DNA of 41,412 nucleotides, taken from NCBI GenBank assembly GCA_013202205.1, contig JABMSB010000086.1:1-41412 (forward strand), in the 5' to 3' direction. Position 1 is the stretch's first letter. Each line of letters starts with the position of its first letter. The notes below the pieces were generated by a model. It saw only the letters and a program-made list of their open reading frames with translations, was not told where the DNA came from and ran no database searches. Below, piece after piece: positions 1 to 9,245 of the stretch. A program made the position numbers and the translations under genes. Source of the stretch: Candidatus Omnitrophota bacterium. Its GTDB lineage: Bacteria; Omnitrophota; Gorgyraeia; JABMSB01.

Positions 1-2
1 AA

Positions 3-152
3 CTTGTCATAGCTGTCTGTGTCGATGAGCCGAGGCCGGTATATTATGGTGGTTCAGTCGCCGCGCCCATATTCAGCAGAGTCATGAAGGATGTATTGCG
101 TTATCTGGAAGCATCTCCCGGTGACGCGAGAAAGGTGGTAGGTATAAGATGA
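3..152 (+). CDS. ftsI: Penicillin-binding protein, transpeptidase C-terminus (FtsI-like), 5' partial
   Basis: The open frame enters from the left edge and ends at the TGA at 150-152, giving 49 residues. The readable part contains VDEPRPVYYGGSVAAPIF followed by VLRYL. This matches the end of the transpeptidase domain of class B penicillin-binding proteins, where a D-P-x-x-YYGG-x-VAAPvF block follows the KTG box. Its stop overlaps the murE start (ATGA), and in dcw clusters ftsI normally precedes murE, so a septal peptidoglycan transpeptidase acting with FtsW is the natural reading. The SxxK, SxN and KTG motifs lie outside the window, so class and activity cannot be confirmed here. Confidence 0.85.
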   Translation, partial: LVIAVCVDEPRPVYYGGSVAAPIFSRVMKDVLRYLEASPGDARKVVGIR

Positions 153-1636
153 ATATGATAGATGCGAATAAGATAAACCTCTTCCTTAAGGGTATAGAAA
201 AACTGTCCCAGAGGGACTTCAAGGCCCTCGGCATAAAACGGATATGCTGTGACTCGCGCATTGCCAGGGAAGGGGATCTCTTCATAGCACTAAAAGGGAC
301 GGTGTGCGACGGCCACGACTTTTTAAAAGATGTTGCTCTAAAAGGTGTGAAGTTTGCCGTGGTGGAGAGGAACACCCCCGCAGGTGAATCACTTCTTCAA
401 TTGATAGTGCCCGATACCCACAGCGCAGCCGTGGTTCTCGCGGACAACTTTTACGGCTCACCATCAAAGCGCCTGAATGTTGTAGGTATAACAGGGACGA
501 ATGGCAAGACGACCACATCATTTTTAATAGGGGATATTCTGCGAGCATGCGGCAAATCACCGGGGTTGATAGGGACGATATTTTATGATACGGGTGAGAA
601 GGTTTCATCGATCAATACTACGCCGGGCCCTCTACATGTACAAGACCTCATGAGGCGTATGGTCGATAACGGCATGAGCCACGCCGTGATGGAGGTGTCG
701 AGCCACGGCCTTGTGCAGCGCAGAGTCGATAAGGTCAATTTTGATATAGCGGTTTTGACCAACATCAGTTCAGACCATCTTGACTACCACAAGGACCATG
801 CAGATTATGTTGAGGCAAAGTCACGCCTCTTCAAACTCTTAAAGCCGAAAGGGACGGCCGTCCTAAATGGTGATGACCAATTTTGTAAGATAATGGAGAA
901 GGCCACCAGGGGGAATGTGCTTACATATGGGTTGGGAGACAATTCCCATGTGCGTGCATCCAAGGTGCGTCTTAAAGGCACGGGCAGTACATTCGTCGTA
1001 ACGACGCCTAAGGGCAAGCTTGATATCGAAACTCGCCTGATAGGTATGTACAACGTCTATAATATACTTGCTGCTATCGGTGTTGGCGTGGTTGAGAATC
1101 TGAACCTGGAATTGATCGAGGATGGTATAAGGAATTTAGATCTTGTGCCGGGCAGGATGGAAAGAATAGACAGAGGGCAGCCTTTTAATATATTCGTAGA
1201 TTACGCGCATACCGATGATGCGCTTGACAAGGCCCTGAGTGCGCTTCGCGGCTTGACAAAAGGGCGATTGGTCGCGCTCTTTGGTTGCGGCGGGGATAGG
1301 GATTCGAGCAAGAGGGCTCGAATGGGAAGTGTCGCGTCCAGGATGGCCGATATATCTATCCTTACTTCGGATAACCCGCGCAGTGAAGATCCGCGCCATA
1401 TAATAAGAGAGATCGAGGCAGGATTTGAGGATATAGATAGATATGTTATACACGTGGATCGGCGTGATGCCATAAGGGCGGCACTGGAGACGGCCAGGCA
1501 GGGCGATACGGTGCTCATAGCAGGAAAAGGCCATGAGAATTACCAGATCATAGGCGAGGAGCATGTCTCATTTGATGATAGGGTCGTTGTGAGAGAGGTT
1601 TTAAGCGAGATACCGGTAGTAATCGATAAAGGATAA
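149..1636 (+). CDS. murE: UDP-MurNAc-L-Ala-D-Glu:meso-diaminopimelate ligase
   Basis: Cytoplasmic ATP-dependent ligase that adds the third stem-peptide residue to UDP-MurNAc-L-Ala-D-Glu. The 495 residues have the usual Mur ligase layout: N-terminal UDP-substrate domain, central ATPase with P-loop GITGTNGKTT at 113-122, and C-terminal domain. DNPRSEDP at 408-415 is the signature that selects meso-diaminopimelate rather than lysine, which points to a Gram-negative-type wall. The expected carbamylated lysine lies in EAKSRLF near residue 224. The ATG at 149 overlaps the upstream stop, which suggests translational coupling. A second in-frame ATG at 155 is possible but less well placed. Confidence 0.97.
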   Translation: MNMIDANKINLFLKGIEKLSQRDFKALGIKRICCDSRIAREGDLFIALKGTVCDGHDFLKDVALKGVKFAVVERNTPAGESLLQLIVPDTHSAAVVLADNFYGSPSKRLNVVGITGTNGKTTTSFLIGDILRACGKSPGLIGTIFYDTGEKVSSINTTPGPLHVQDLMRRMVDNGMSHAVMEVSSHGLVQRRVDKVNFDIAVLTNISSDHLDYHKDHADYVEAKSRLFKLLKPKGTAVLNGDDQFCKIMEKATRGNVLTYGLGDNSHVRASKVRLKGTGSTFVVTTPKGKLDIETRLIGMYNVYNILAAIGVGVVENLNLELIEDGIRNLDLVPGRMERIDRGQPFNIFVDYAHTDDALDKALSALRGLTKGRLVALFGCGGDRDSSKRARMGSVASRMADISILTSDNPRSEDPRHIIREIEAGFEDIDRYVIHVDRRDAIRAALETARQGDTVLIAGKGHENYQIIGEEHVSFDDRVVVREVLSEIPVVIDKG

Positions 1637-1637
1637 G

Positions 1638-3068
1638 ATGTTTACGATAGAAGATATTCTTAAAGGTACGGGAGGAGAGATTATATCAGGCAGAGGCCGA
1701 TCGATCGTTGCTACGGGTGTCTCTATAGATTCACGTACCATGTCAAAAGGGGAGCTATTTATAGCCATAAAGGGTGAGAATTTTGACGGCCATAACTTTT
1801 TAAGTGAGGCGTTTAAGAAAGGCGCTTGCGCAGTTATTGTTATGGATCGTTCTCTTTGGAATGTACCCGAGGGTCTTAAGGACGTACCCATAGTGATGGT
1901 TTCTGATACGGTCAAGGCATTGGGAGATCTTGCCCGCTTTCACAGAAAGAGGTTTGACATACCTGTTGTCGCTGTGACGGGATCGAATGGCAAGACGACG
2001 GTCAAGGATATGATATCCTTCCTCCTGCAGGATAACTTTGAGGTACTTAAGACGGAAGGGACGAAGAATAATCAGATAGGTGTCCCGCTCACATTATTGA
2101 AATTGGACGGTTCTTATGATGCGGCAGTCTTAGAGATAGGGATGAACCATAAGGGTGAGATCGCGAGGTTGACAGAGATAGCAGGTCCAAGTATTGGCCT
2201 CATAACGAATATCGGGCCTTCGCACATAGAATTTTTTAAAGACCTAGATGGTATTCTTGAAGCGAAGCTCGAACTCGCCAGGCTTTTGAAGAAAGACGGG
2301 ACCCTTATATTAAATGGAGATGATAAGTATCTTGCCCGCGTCAATTCTTTGCCCTGCAAGATCGTCAGATTTGGCGAGGGTGATCGATTCGATGTTGCGG
2401 CCATCAAGGTAGAAAGAATAGATGATAACTGGTCATTCGTTACAAAAGACGGCGTGAGGTTTAAGACACAGATGTTGGGTAGGGAGTCTGTGGCAAATGC
2501 GCTTGGCGCGATCGCGTGCGCGTCCTTATTCGGTATCCCTACAATAAAGATGGCTGTCACATTCTCTGAATTTATTTTGCCAAAGATGCGTATGAGCCCA
2601 AAATCTGTCAACGGAATAAGGTTCATAGATGATACGTATAATGCAAATCCCTTGTCATTTAAATGCGCCGTTGATACGCTTGCCAATATAAAGATAAAGG
2701 GAAAAAGAATAATCGTTTGCGGCGATATGCTGGAGTTGGGGAAGGAAAGCCGGAGATACCATGCAGAACTTGGCAGGCAGATAGCCACATCAGGCATAAA
2801 TATACTTATTACCGTTGGGAAATTGTCAGAGGATGTAGGAGTGACAGCCAAAGAGCTTGGCATGGAGGCGAGCTCTGTATGGCATTTTGCGTCTTCGGAC
2901 GATGCAGCCCGTGCGCTTAAAGGTTTGGCGCATGACGGAGATACGATACTTGTAAAGGGATCACGGAGAGTAGGGCTTGAGCGTATCATAGACTATTGGG
3001 ATTCTACAAAGAGCGCTCCCTGCCGCTGGCCGGGCAGCTCTTCCGTGTCCAATAACACGACAATATAA
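1638..3068 (+). CDS. murF: UDP-MurNAc-tripeptide:D-Ala-D-Ala ligase
   Basis: Adds the D-Ala-D-Ala dipeptide made by Ddl to UDP-MurNAc-tripeptide, completing the cytoplasmic pentapeptide precursor. The 476-residue protein has a Mur ligase P-loop (VTGSNGKTT, 113-121), the MurF-type KNNQIGVPLTLL segment just after it, and EIGMNHKGEI, both typical of MurF rather than MurE. It starts one base after the murE stop, with AAAGGA just upstream. The last 20 or so residues are polar and unlike the rest of the protein. Their DNA (about 3010-3045) can fold back on itself (AAGAG/CTCTT and CTGCC/GGCAG), so the tail may be non-conserved. Confidence 0.96.
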   Translation: MFTIEDILKGTGGEIISGRGRSIVATGVSIDSRTMSKGELFIAIKGENFDGHNFLSEAFKKGACAVIVMDRSLWNVPEGLKDVPIVMVSDTVKALGDLARFHRKRFDIPVVAVTGSNGKTTVKDMISFLLQDNFEVLKTEGTKNNQIGVPLTLLKLDGSYDAAVLEIGMNHKGEIARLTEIAGPSIGLITNIGPSHIEFFKDLDGILEAKLELARLLKKDGTLILNGDDKYLARVNSLPCKIVRFGEGDRFDVAAIKVERIDDNWSFVTKDGVRFKTQMLGRESVANALGAIACASLFGIPTIKMAVTFSEFILPKMRMSPKSVNGIRFIDDTYNANPLSFKCAVDTLANIKIKGKRIIVCGDMLELGKESRRYHAELGRQIATSGINILITVGKLSEDVGVTAKELGMEASSVWHFASSDDAARALKGLAHDGDTILVKGSRRVGLERIIDYWDSTKSAPCRWPGSSSVSNNTTI

Positions 3069-3079
3069 GGATAACATAA

Positions 3080-4168
3080 ATGTTCTACTATTTTTTATAC
3101 CCACTGCGCGATCTATTCTCCGGGTTTAACGTCTTCCGTTACATAACATTTCGCGCGGCCCTGGCGAGTGTTACGGCATTTCTCATCAGTGTATTGGTGG
3201 GGCCATTCATAATCAGGGCGCTGAACCACTTGAAGATCGGCCAGACCGTAAGACGAAAGGATGTGCCGGACCTCTATCCGCTGCATAAGCACAAAGAGGG
3301 GACGCCGACGATGGGAGGGGTCCTTGTAATATTTGCGATCGTGACCTCGTGTCTCCTGTGGGCCGACCTCACCAATCGATATATCTTAGTCTGTCTCGTA
3401 TCTATAGTGTGGCTAGGCATGGTCGGTTTTCTGGACGATTACCTGAAGCTGTTAAAAAGCGACTCAAAGGGCCTGCAGGCGACTATGAAACTCGCCGGAC
3501 AGGTTATGCTGGGGGTAGGTGTCGCAGCCTTCGTATTTTTTAGTCCGCCGTCACAGACCACGCTTGAGATACCATTCCTTAAGAATCTCTTTATACCGCT
3601 GGGCGGTTTTTATCTTATATTTATCGTACTAGTCATAGTCGGATCTTCGAATGCCGTTAACCTGACAGATGGGCTCGATGGCCTGGCCATAGGGTCTATC
3701 TCGATGGTCGCGTTGACGCTATGCATATTCAGTTATGTGGTAGGCAATGCCGTCTTCTGCGAGTATCTCTGGTTTACACACTTGCCCGGAAGCGGGGAGC
3801 TGACCGTATTTTGTGCCGCCTTGTTTGGGGGGGCGCTCGGTTTTTTGTGGTTCAATTCCCATCCGGCTGAGATATTTATGGGGGACACGGGTGCATTAGC
3901 GCTTGGTGGTTCTTTGGGGGTCGTCTCCGTATTGATCAGGAAGGAGTTGATACTTTTTCTTGCAGGAGGCATATTCGTCGTCGAAGCCCTGTCGGTCATG
4001 ATGCAGGTTGCGTCATTTAAATTTAGGGGTAAGCGCATATTTTTGATGGCACCGCTGCATCACCATTTTGAACTTAAGGGATTGAATGAGACAAAGGTTG
4101 TTGTAAGATTCTGGATAGTAGGGATCATATTGGTATTGATCTGTTTCGCAACGCTAAAACTGCGATAG
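3080..4168 (+). CDS. mraY: Phospho-N-acetylmuramoyl-pentapeptide transferase
   Basis: Polytopic inner-membrane enzyme that transfers phospho-MurNAc-pentapeptide to undecaprenyl phosphate, forming lipid I. The 362-residue length is normal. Family landmarks are visible: KEGTPTMGG near residue 75, FLDDYLK near 116, NAVNLTDGLDGLA near 192, and MGDTGALALGG near 270, which carries the catalytic and metal-binding aspartates. APLHHHFELKG near 325 is the characteristic histidine cluster. It lies between murF and murD, 11 bp after murF, as in standard dcw clusters. Confidence 0.98.
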   Translation: MFYYFLYPLRDLFSGFNVFRYITFRAALASVTAFLISVLVGPFIIRALNHLKIGQTVRRKDVPDLYPLHKHKEGTPTMGGVLVIFAIVTSCLLWADLTNRYILVCLVSIVWLGMVGFLDDYLKLLKSDSKGLQATMKLAGQVMLGVGVAAFVFFSPPSQTTLEIPFLKNLFIPLGGFYLIFIVLVIVGSSNAVNLTDGLDGLAIGSISMVALTLCIFSYVVGNAVFCEYLWFTHLPGSGELTVFCAALFGGALGFLWFNSHPAEIFMGDTGALALGGSLGVVSVLIRKELILFLAGGIFVVEALSVMMQVASFKFRGKRIFLMAPLHHHFELKGLNETKVVVRFWIVGIILVLICFATLKLR

Positions 4169-4196
4169 GAATTTTTCTTTTAGGAGGATAGGCCGG

Positions 4197-5600
4197 ATGG
4201 AATTGAGTAACAAGAAGGTGGTCGTAGTGGGCTTAAGGCTGAGCGGCATGGCAGCTGCCAAACTCTTGCGTGAGAAGGGCGCTTCGGTTTGGGTGACAGA
4301 TAGCACAAGTGACGCCGAACTGGAAAGAAGCGCGTCCGCGCTTAGGACAGAGGGCGTGCAAGTGGAGCTAGGCGCGCATACAGAAGAATTTATCTCAGGG
4401 TCAGACCTGGTTGTAGCAAGCCCCGGGGTGCCAAGAGAAGCATTACCTATTCGATGGGCCGATGAGAAGTCTATACCGGTGATCAGCGAATTGGAGCTTG
4501 CCTTCAATTTTTGTAAAGCAAAGAGCGTGATAGCCATAACGGGTACAAACGGCAAGACGACAGTTACCACGCTTATAGGCGAGATAATAAAAGAGGCCGG
4601 TAGAGAGTGCTGGGTGTGCGGAAATATAGGAGAGCCATTCTCATCAAAAGTAAAAGATATAGGAGAAGGGGATATAGTCGTGCTTGAGGTGAGTTCCTTT
4701 CAGCTTGAGCGCATAAAAGATTTTAAGCCGAAGATAGGGATAGCGCTGAATGTTACACAGGACCATCTCGATAGATATAGTTCTATGGAGGAATACAGCA
4801 AGGCGAAGTTGAAATTATTCCAAAATCAGGATGGGAGCGATTACGCAATCCTCAACTTCGATGACTCAATAGCGAAAGGGTTTGCCCAAAAAGTGAGAAG
4901 CAAACCCCTTTGGTACAGCATAAAGCGCGGTGTTGATGAAGGTGCGTGTATTAAAGGGACGCACATAGTCACGATACTCGATAAGAAGATAATGGCTATT
5001 AGCGAGCGTCTAAACTTAAGGCTGCTCGGTGAGCATAATTTAGAGAATGCGCTGGCCTCTGCACTTGCCGCTGCGCTTTTAGGCATAGAGGCGGAGACGA
5101 TCGCTAAGGTCCTGGGTGAATTCGCCGGGTTGGCACACAGATTTGAGATGGTCGAATCGGTAGGGGGTATAGAGTTTATAGACGATTCAAAGGCGACCAA
5201 TGTCGACAGTACAATGCGCGCGCTCCAGGCCTGCAACAAAAAGGTTGTATTGATAGCAGGTGGCCGTGATAAGGCTTCAGATTTTAGAGCGGCACGCAAG
5301 ATAATAAAAGAGAAGGTCTCATCACTTGTACTGATAGGTGAAGCGAGGGAAAGAATTGCCAAGGCGCTTGACGGGCATGTGCCTCAGGTCGATTTCGCGG
5401 ATTCTATGGCAGATGCGGTAAAGAAGGCCTTCTCCCTGGCCAAGAGGAATTATACAGTACTGCTCTCTCCCATGTGCGCCAGCTTTGATATGTTCAAGGA
5501 TTATGCAGAGAGGGGAAAGGTCTTCAAAGAAGAAGTAGGTAAATTGAAGACGAGTGCCCCCCTGGATGCGCCGGCGGCTTATGTCGGAGAGGATAAATGA
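4197..5600 (+). CDS. murD: UDP-MurNAc-L-Ala:D-glutamate ligase
   Basis: Adds D-glutamate to UDP-MurNAc-L-alanine in the cytoplasm. The 467-residue protein starts with a Rossmann-like UDP-binding segment (VVVVGLRLSGMAAAKLL) and carries the Mur P-loop AITGTNGKTT at 113-122. It also has LEVSSFQLE and the terminal SPMCASFDMFKDYAERG, typical of MurD. AGGAGG at about 4182-4187, upstream of the ATG at 4197, gives a strong ribosome binding site, one of the few clear ones in this otherwise overlapping cluster. The stop overlaps the ftsW start (ATGA). Confidence 0.97.
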   Translation: MELSNKKVVVVGLRLSGMAAAKLLREKGASVWVTDSTSDAELERSASALRTEGVQVELGAHTEEFISGSDLVVASPGVPREALPIRWADEKSIPVISELELAFNFCKAKSVIAITGTNGKTTVTTLIGEIIKEAGRECWVCGNIGEPFSSKVKDIGEGDIVVLEVSSFQLERIKDFKPKIGIALNVTQDHLDRYSSMEEYSKAKLKLFQNQDGSDYAILNFDDSIAKGFAQKVRSKPLWYSIKRGVDEGACIKGTHIVTILDKKIMAISERLNLRLLGEHNLENALASALAAALLGIEAETIAKVLGEFAGLAHRFEMVESVGGIEFIDDSKATNVDSTMRALQACNKKVVLIAGGRDKASDFRAARKIIKEKVSSLVLIGEARERIAKALDGHVPQVDFADSMADAVKKAFSLAKRNYTVLLSPMCASFDMFKDYAERGKVFKEEVGKLKTSAPLDAPAAYVGEDK

Positions 5601-6718
5601 CAGACTTGCGCAAGCTCAGAAGGTCGATCTTTATTATTACGCTTATGCTCTTAGGAATAGGCGTTATCATGGTCTACAGCGCCAGTGCCATATTTGCCTC
5701 AGAGGCCATGGGGTCGAGCTTCTATTTTTTGAGGCGCCACCTGATCTACATAGGTATCGGACTGCTATTATCTATCTTTGTCATGAAGGTGGACTTGAGG
5801 CGTATACAGGATCTGGCGCGCCCCATCCTGATGATATCTGTAGTCTCTTTGGGGTTAGTTTTGATCCCGGGCATCGGGTCTGAGGCAGGAGGCGCGCGCA
5901 GGTGGTTTAAGTTTTTCAATGTCGGCTTTCAGCCGGCTGAGTTTGTTAAGTTGGCAATCCTGGTATATATCTCAGATTATATGGCGAGAAGAGGAAATGA
6001 CGTGAAGGCCTACTTCCGTGGTTTTCTGCCGCTCACAATAGTTGTGGGGCTGATATCAGGGCTTGTATTACTCCAACCCGATTTCGGCACAGCCGTCTCC
6101 ATAGCAATGATCTCTTTTCTTGTAATATATGCCGGAGGAGGTAAGCTGCAGCATATAGCTTCTTTATGTATAGCCGCATTCCCGTTCTTGTGGTTTGCTG
6201 TATTGCGAGTCCCGTACAGGCGCAGTAGGATAACAGCATTTTTGGATCCGTGGTCGGTTCGCAAGGCAGAAGGGTTTCAGGTGGTGCAGTCATTTCTTGC
6301 TCTTGGAACAGGTGGGCTGTTTGGTGTCGGGCTGGGGAAGTCATCGCAGAAGCTCTTCTATCTGCCCGCCGCGCATACAGATTTTATATTTGCCGTTATC
6401 GGAGAGGAGCTCGGTTTCTTGGGCGCGGCATCGGTTCTTATTCTCTTCTTTCTTCTATTTTGGCAGGGGATGAGGGTTGTTTTTAAATCAAGGGTGCCGT
6501 TTGCCCGCCATCTCACATTCGGCATTACGATGATGTTTGCTGTAGAGGCATTGGTAAATATAGGCGTCTCTACAGGGTCACTTCCTACAAAGGGTTTGCC
6601 TCTGCCATTTATAAGCTATGGAGGTTCTTCCATTGTCATGCATATGATGGCGGTGGCATTACTATTAAGCACGGCGAGGTTTGAGGAGAGGTTCAGTGGA
6701 TCGGCGGTCGGAAGATGA
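5597..6718 (+). CDS. ftsW: SEDS-family septal glycosyltransferase FtsW
   Basis: Integral membrane peptidoglycan polymerase of the SEDS family, acting on lipid II at the septum with a class B PBP. The 373 residues contain about ten hydrophobic segments and family motifs: RRWFKF..GFQPAEFVKLA near residue 100, the catalytic-loop region with HTDFIFAVIGEELGF near 260, and LPFISYGGSS near 335. Position between murD and murG favours FtsW over RodA; a second SEDS gene, assigned to RodA, lies with mrdA downstream. It is coupled by ATGA overlaps on both sides. Confidence 0.95.
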   Translation: MTDLRKLRRSIFIITLMLLGIGVIMVYSASAIFASEAMGSSFYFLRRHLIYIGIGLLLSIFVMKVDLRRIQDLARPILMISVVSLGLVLIPGIGSEAGGARRWFKFFNVGFQPAEFVKLAILVYISDYMARRGNDVKAYFRGFLPLTIVVGLISGLVLLQPDFGTAVSIAMISFLVIYAGGGKLQHIASLCIAAFPFLWFAVLRVPYRRSRITAFLDPWSVRKAEGFQVVQSFLALGTGGLFGVGLGKSSQKLFYLPAAHTDFIFAVIGEELGFLGAASVLILFFLLFWQGMRVVFKSRVPFARHLTFGITMMFAVEALVNIGVSTGSLPTKGLPLPFISYGGSSIVMHMMAVALLLSTARFEERFSGSAVGR

Positions 6719-7812
6719 AGATCGTAATTGCTTGTGGCGGAAGCGGCGGCCATATTTTTCCGGGCATTGCCCTGGCTTCAGAGTTGAAAAGGCTTGATAG
6801 CGGTACAGAGATTCTCTTTATAGGGAGCGATCGCACTCTCGACAAGCGCATATTCGAGAAGGAGGGGTATGAGTATCGTGTCATTCCGTATAATAGCATG
6901 CCCCTTAAGCCGTCTTTTAGGTGTCTGACGTTTTTGACAGGATTGACCAGGGCGGTCTTCTACTCACTCGGTATCATAAGGCGTTTTAATGCTGATTGTG
7001 TTGTGGGGATGGGTGGTTATGTATCGGCCCCTGTCATATTTGCTGCCTGGTTAAAGAATGTACCTGCACTTATACATGAGCAGAATGTTGTGCCGGGGCT
7101 GGCAAATTCATTTTTGAGTAGATTTGCAAGGCGCACAGCAATAAGTTTTAAGGAGAGTGCCGCGTTCTTTCGTTCGGGGTGTCTCCACCTTACGGGAAAT
7201 CCCATAAGGGTCGGCAGTCTTAAGAAGGAAAGAGAAGAAGCCTTGAAGCGTCTCGGGCTCGATCCAAAGATATTTACAATACTTGTGATGGGTGGCAGCC
7301 AGGGCGCGCACCTTTTAAATACATTGACCGCCGAGGCCTTGATCGAGATGAAAGAGCCCCTCAGGTCGAAGACGCAGGTTATACATCTGGCAGGAGAGAA
7401 GGATTGCGAGCGGATGAAAGCGATCTATGATGAGGCGGGCTTGGTGAATAGGACATACTCTTTTTTGGAGAATATATCAGATGCATACAATTGCGCCGAT
7501 CTCGCAATAAGCCGCTCGGGCGCGGCAACACTCTTTGAACTGGCATATTATGGCCGGCCCATGATCCTCGTACCTTATCCATATGCCAGGGACCATCAGC
7601 GTGAAAACGGAGATCTATTTAAGAGCCAGGGCGCAGCGCTCCTTTTTGATGAGAGGGGTTTGAGCGTCGATATAATGAGGAGTCATATTGAAGGCTTGAT
7701 GAGTGACAGAGAGAGGCTCCAAAGTATGTCGCAGAATGCATCCGGGTTGAGCTGCCCTGAGGCCTCAGAGAATCTGGCAAAGATGGTGATAGAGATAGGG
7801 GGATTGAATTAA
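6715..7812 (+). CDS. murG: Lipid II-forming N-acetylglucosaminyltransferase
   Basis: Peripheral membrane GT-B glycosyltransferase that adds GlcNAc from UDP-GlcNAc to lipid I, giving lipid II. The 365 residues begin with the glycine-rich GGSGGHIFPGIALA loop (acceptor side). A second glycine-rich loop, MGGSQGA, lies near 189, and the donor-binding ISRSGAATLFELAYYGRP near 265 is followed by VPYPYARDHQ. Start ATG overlaps the ftsW stop. Nothing unusual was seen. Confidence 0.98.
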   Translation: MKIVIACGGSGGHIFPGIALASELKRLDSGTEILFIGSDRTLDKRIFEKEGYEYRVIPYNSMPLKPSFRCLTFLTGLTRAVFYSLGIIRRFNADCVVGMGGYVSAPVIFAAWLKNVPALIHEQNVVPGLANSFLSRFARRTAISFKESAAFFRSGCLHLTGNPIRVGSLKKEREEALKRLGLDPKIFTILVMGGSQGAHLLNTLTAEALIEMKEPLRSKTQVIHLAGEKDCERMKAIYDEAGLVNRTYSFLENISDAYNCADLAISRSGAATLFELAYYGRPMILVPYPYARDHQRENGDLFKSQGAALLFDERGLSVDIMRSHIEGLMSDRERLQSMSQNASGLSCPEASENLAKMVIEIGGLN

Positions 7813-7815
7813 GTT

Positions 7816-9234
7816 ATGGGTGAAATTAAAGAGATATATATACCGAGATTAAAACGTCGATTTACGAGAGGTGACCTCATACACTTTATCGGTATAGGCG
7901 GTATCGGCATGAGCGGCTTAGCCCGGATCCTCCTTGAAGCGGGTTTTCGTGTCTCTGGTTCTGACCTGAAACAATCTACTATTACAGATAGGCTTATAGA
8001 AAGCGGCGCCGAGGTGACGATAGGGCACCAAGAGGAGACCTTAAAAAAAGGGCCATCACTTGTTGTGCGCACAAGCTGTATATCGGGTGATAATCCTGAG
8101 AATATGGCAGCCAAAAAAGGAAGGCTACCCATAGTCCATCGAGCAGAGTTACTGGCATCTATGCTGCACAATGACGAGGCGATAGCCGTAACAGGCGCCC
8201 ATGGCAAGACGACAACGGCTGCCATGATCGCACTCATCTTAAAAGACGCGAGGCGTGACCCGACATTCGCCTTGGGTGCTGAGATACCGGACCTTGGCAC
8301 TAATGCCCGGCTGGGCAAGGGTGAGCAGTTTGTAGCCGAGGCCGATGAGAGCGACGGATCATTCGAATTCATGGATCCGGATTACATGGTCTTCACAAAT
8401 ATCGATTCCGAGCACCTCGACTATTATAAAGATTTAGACGGCGTCATCGCATTCTTTCAAAAGTTTATAGGCGCCCATGAACAATCTATATTTGCCTATA
8501 ATGGTGACGATGCCAATCTGGCGACCCTGGCCAAAGAACTTGACATGCGAGGGGAGTCATTCGGGTTGTCAGAGGGGAGCGACCTTCACGCCGTAGATAT
8601 AAAGTTCAAAGGGTTGGGCAGCAGTTTTAAATGTTTTTATATGGGAAGGTTATTGGGAACAGTCAAGCTTGGCATACCAGGCCAATTTAATATATACAAT
8701 GGATTGGCGGCTATCTTGATTGCTGTCCAGCTGGGCATAGATTTTGAGGATATCAAAAAATCACTCTATCGCTTCAAGGGAGCTCAAAGGAGATTTGAGA
8801 TAAAGGGAGAGTATAACGATATCGTAGTCGTAGAGGACTATGCGCATCATCCTACGGAGATCCAGGTTACTTTAGACGCAGCCAGGAGGTGGTGGCACGG
8901 TGAGATCATAGCGGTATTCCAACCGCATCGGTTTAGCCGCACCAGGGATATGGCAGACAAGTTTGCCAAATCGTTCAAAGAAGCAGATCGGGTAATCCTT
9001 GCAGACATCTACTCTGCGTTCGAAGAACCGATCCCGGGAGTCTCAACACGGTCGATATACGAGAAGATGGACCCACCACTTAAAGAGAATACAGAGTTGC
9101 TGCCTAAGGATAGAATATTGTCACGACTAGCCGACATTCTAAAGCCCGGCACGCTGTTGTTGGTTTTAGGCGCAGGTGATATAGGTGAATTGAGTACAGA
9201 TATAGTTAAAGGGTTGAAGGATAAAAAATTTTAG
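7816..9234 (+). CDS. murC: UDP-N-acetylmuramate:L-alanine ligase
   Basis: First amino-acid-adding Mur ligase; joins L-alanine to UDP-MurNAc in the cytoplasm. The 472-residue protein has the MurC N-terminal loop FIGIGGIGMSGLARIL (about 24-39), P-loop VTGAHGKTT at 125-133 (the AHGKTT form is MurC-typical), EADESDGSF, and EDYAHHPTEI near 338. It follows murG by 3 bp and precedes murB, as in most dcw clusters. Confidence 0.98.
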   Translation: MGEIKEIYIPRLKRRFTRGDLIHFIGIGGIGMSGLARILLEAGFRVSGSDLKQSTITDRLIESGAEVTIGHQEETLKKGPSLVVRTSCISGDNPENMAAKKGRLPIVHRAELLASMLHNDEAIAVTGAHGKTTTAAMIALILKDARRDPTFALGAEIPDLGTNARLGKGEQFVAEADESDGSFEFMDPDYMVFTNIDSEHLDYYKDLDGVIAFFQKFIGAHEQSIFAYNGDDANLATLAKELDMRGESFGLSEGSDLHAVDIKFKGLGSSFKCFYMGRLLGTVKLGIPGQFNIYNGLAAILIAVQLGIDFEDIKKSLYRFKGAQRRFEIKGEYNDIVVVEDYAHHPTEIQVTLDAARRWWHGEIIAVFQPHRFSRTRDMADKFAKSFKEADRVILADIYSAFEEPIPGVSTRSIYEKMDPPLKENTELLPKDRILSRLADILKPGTLLLVLGAGDIGELSTDIVKGLKDKKF

Positions 9235-9245
9235 GGTGTATAGAG

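Noticed and set aside
2114-2989. 291-codon open frame on the minus strand over murF
   Set aside because: Lies wholly inside murF, has no family motif, and its composition mirrors the complement of the murF reading frame.
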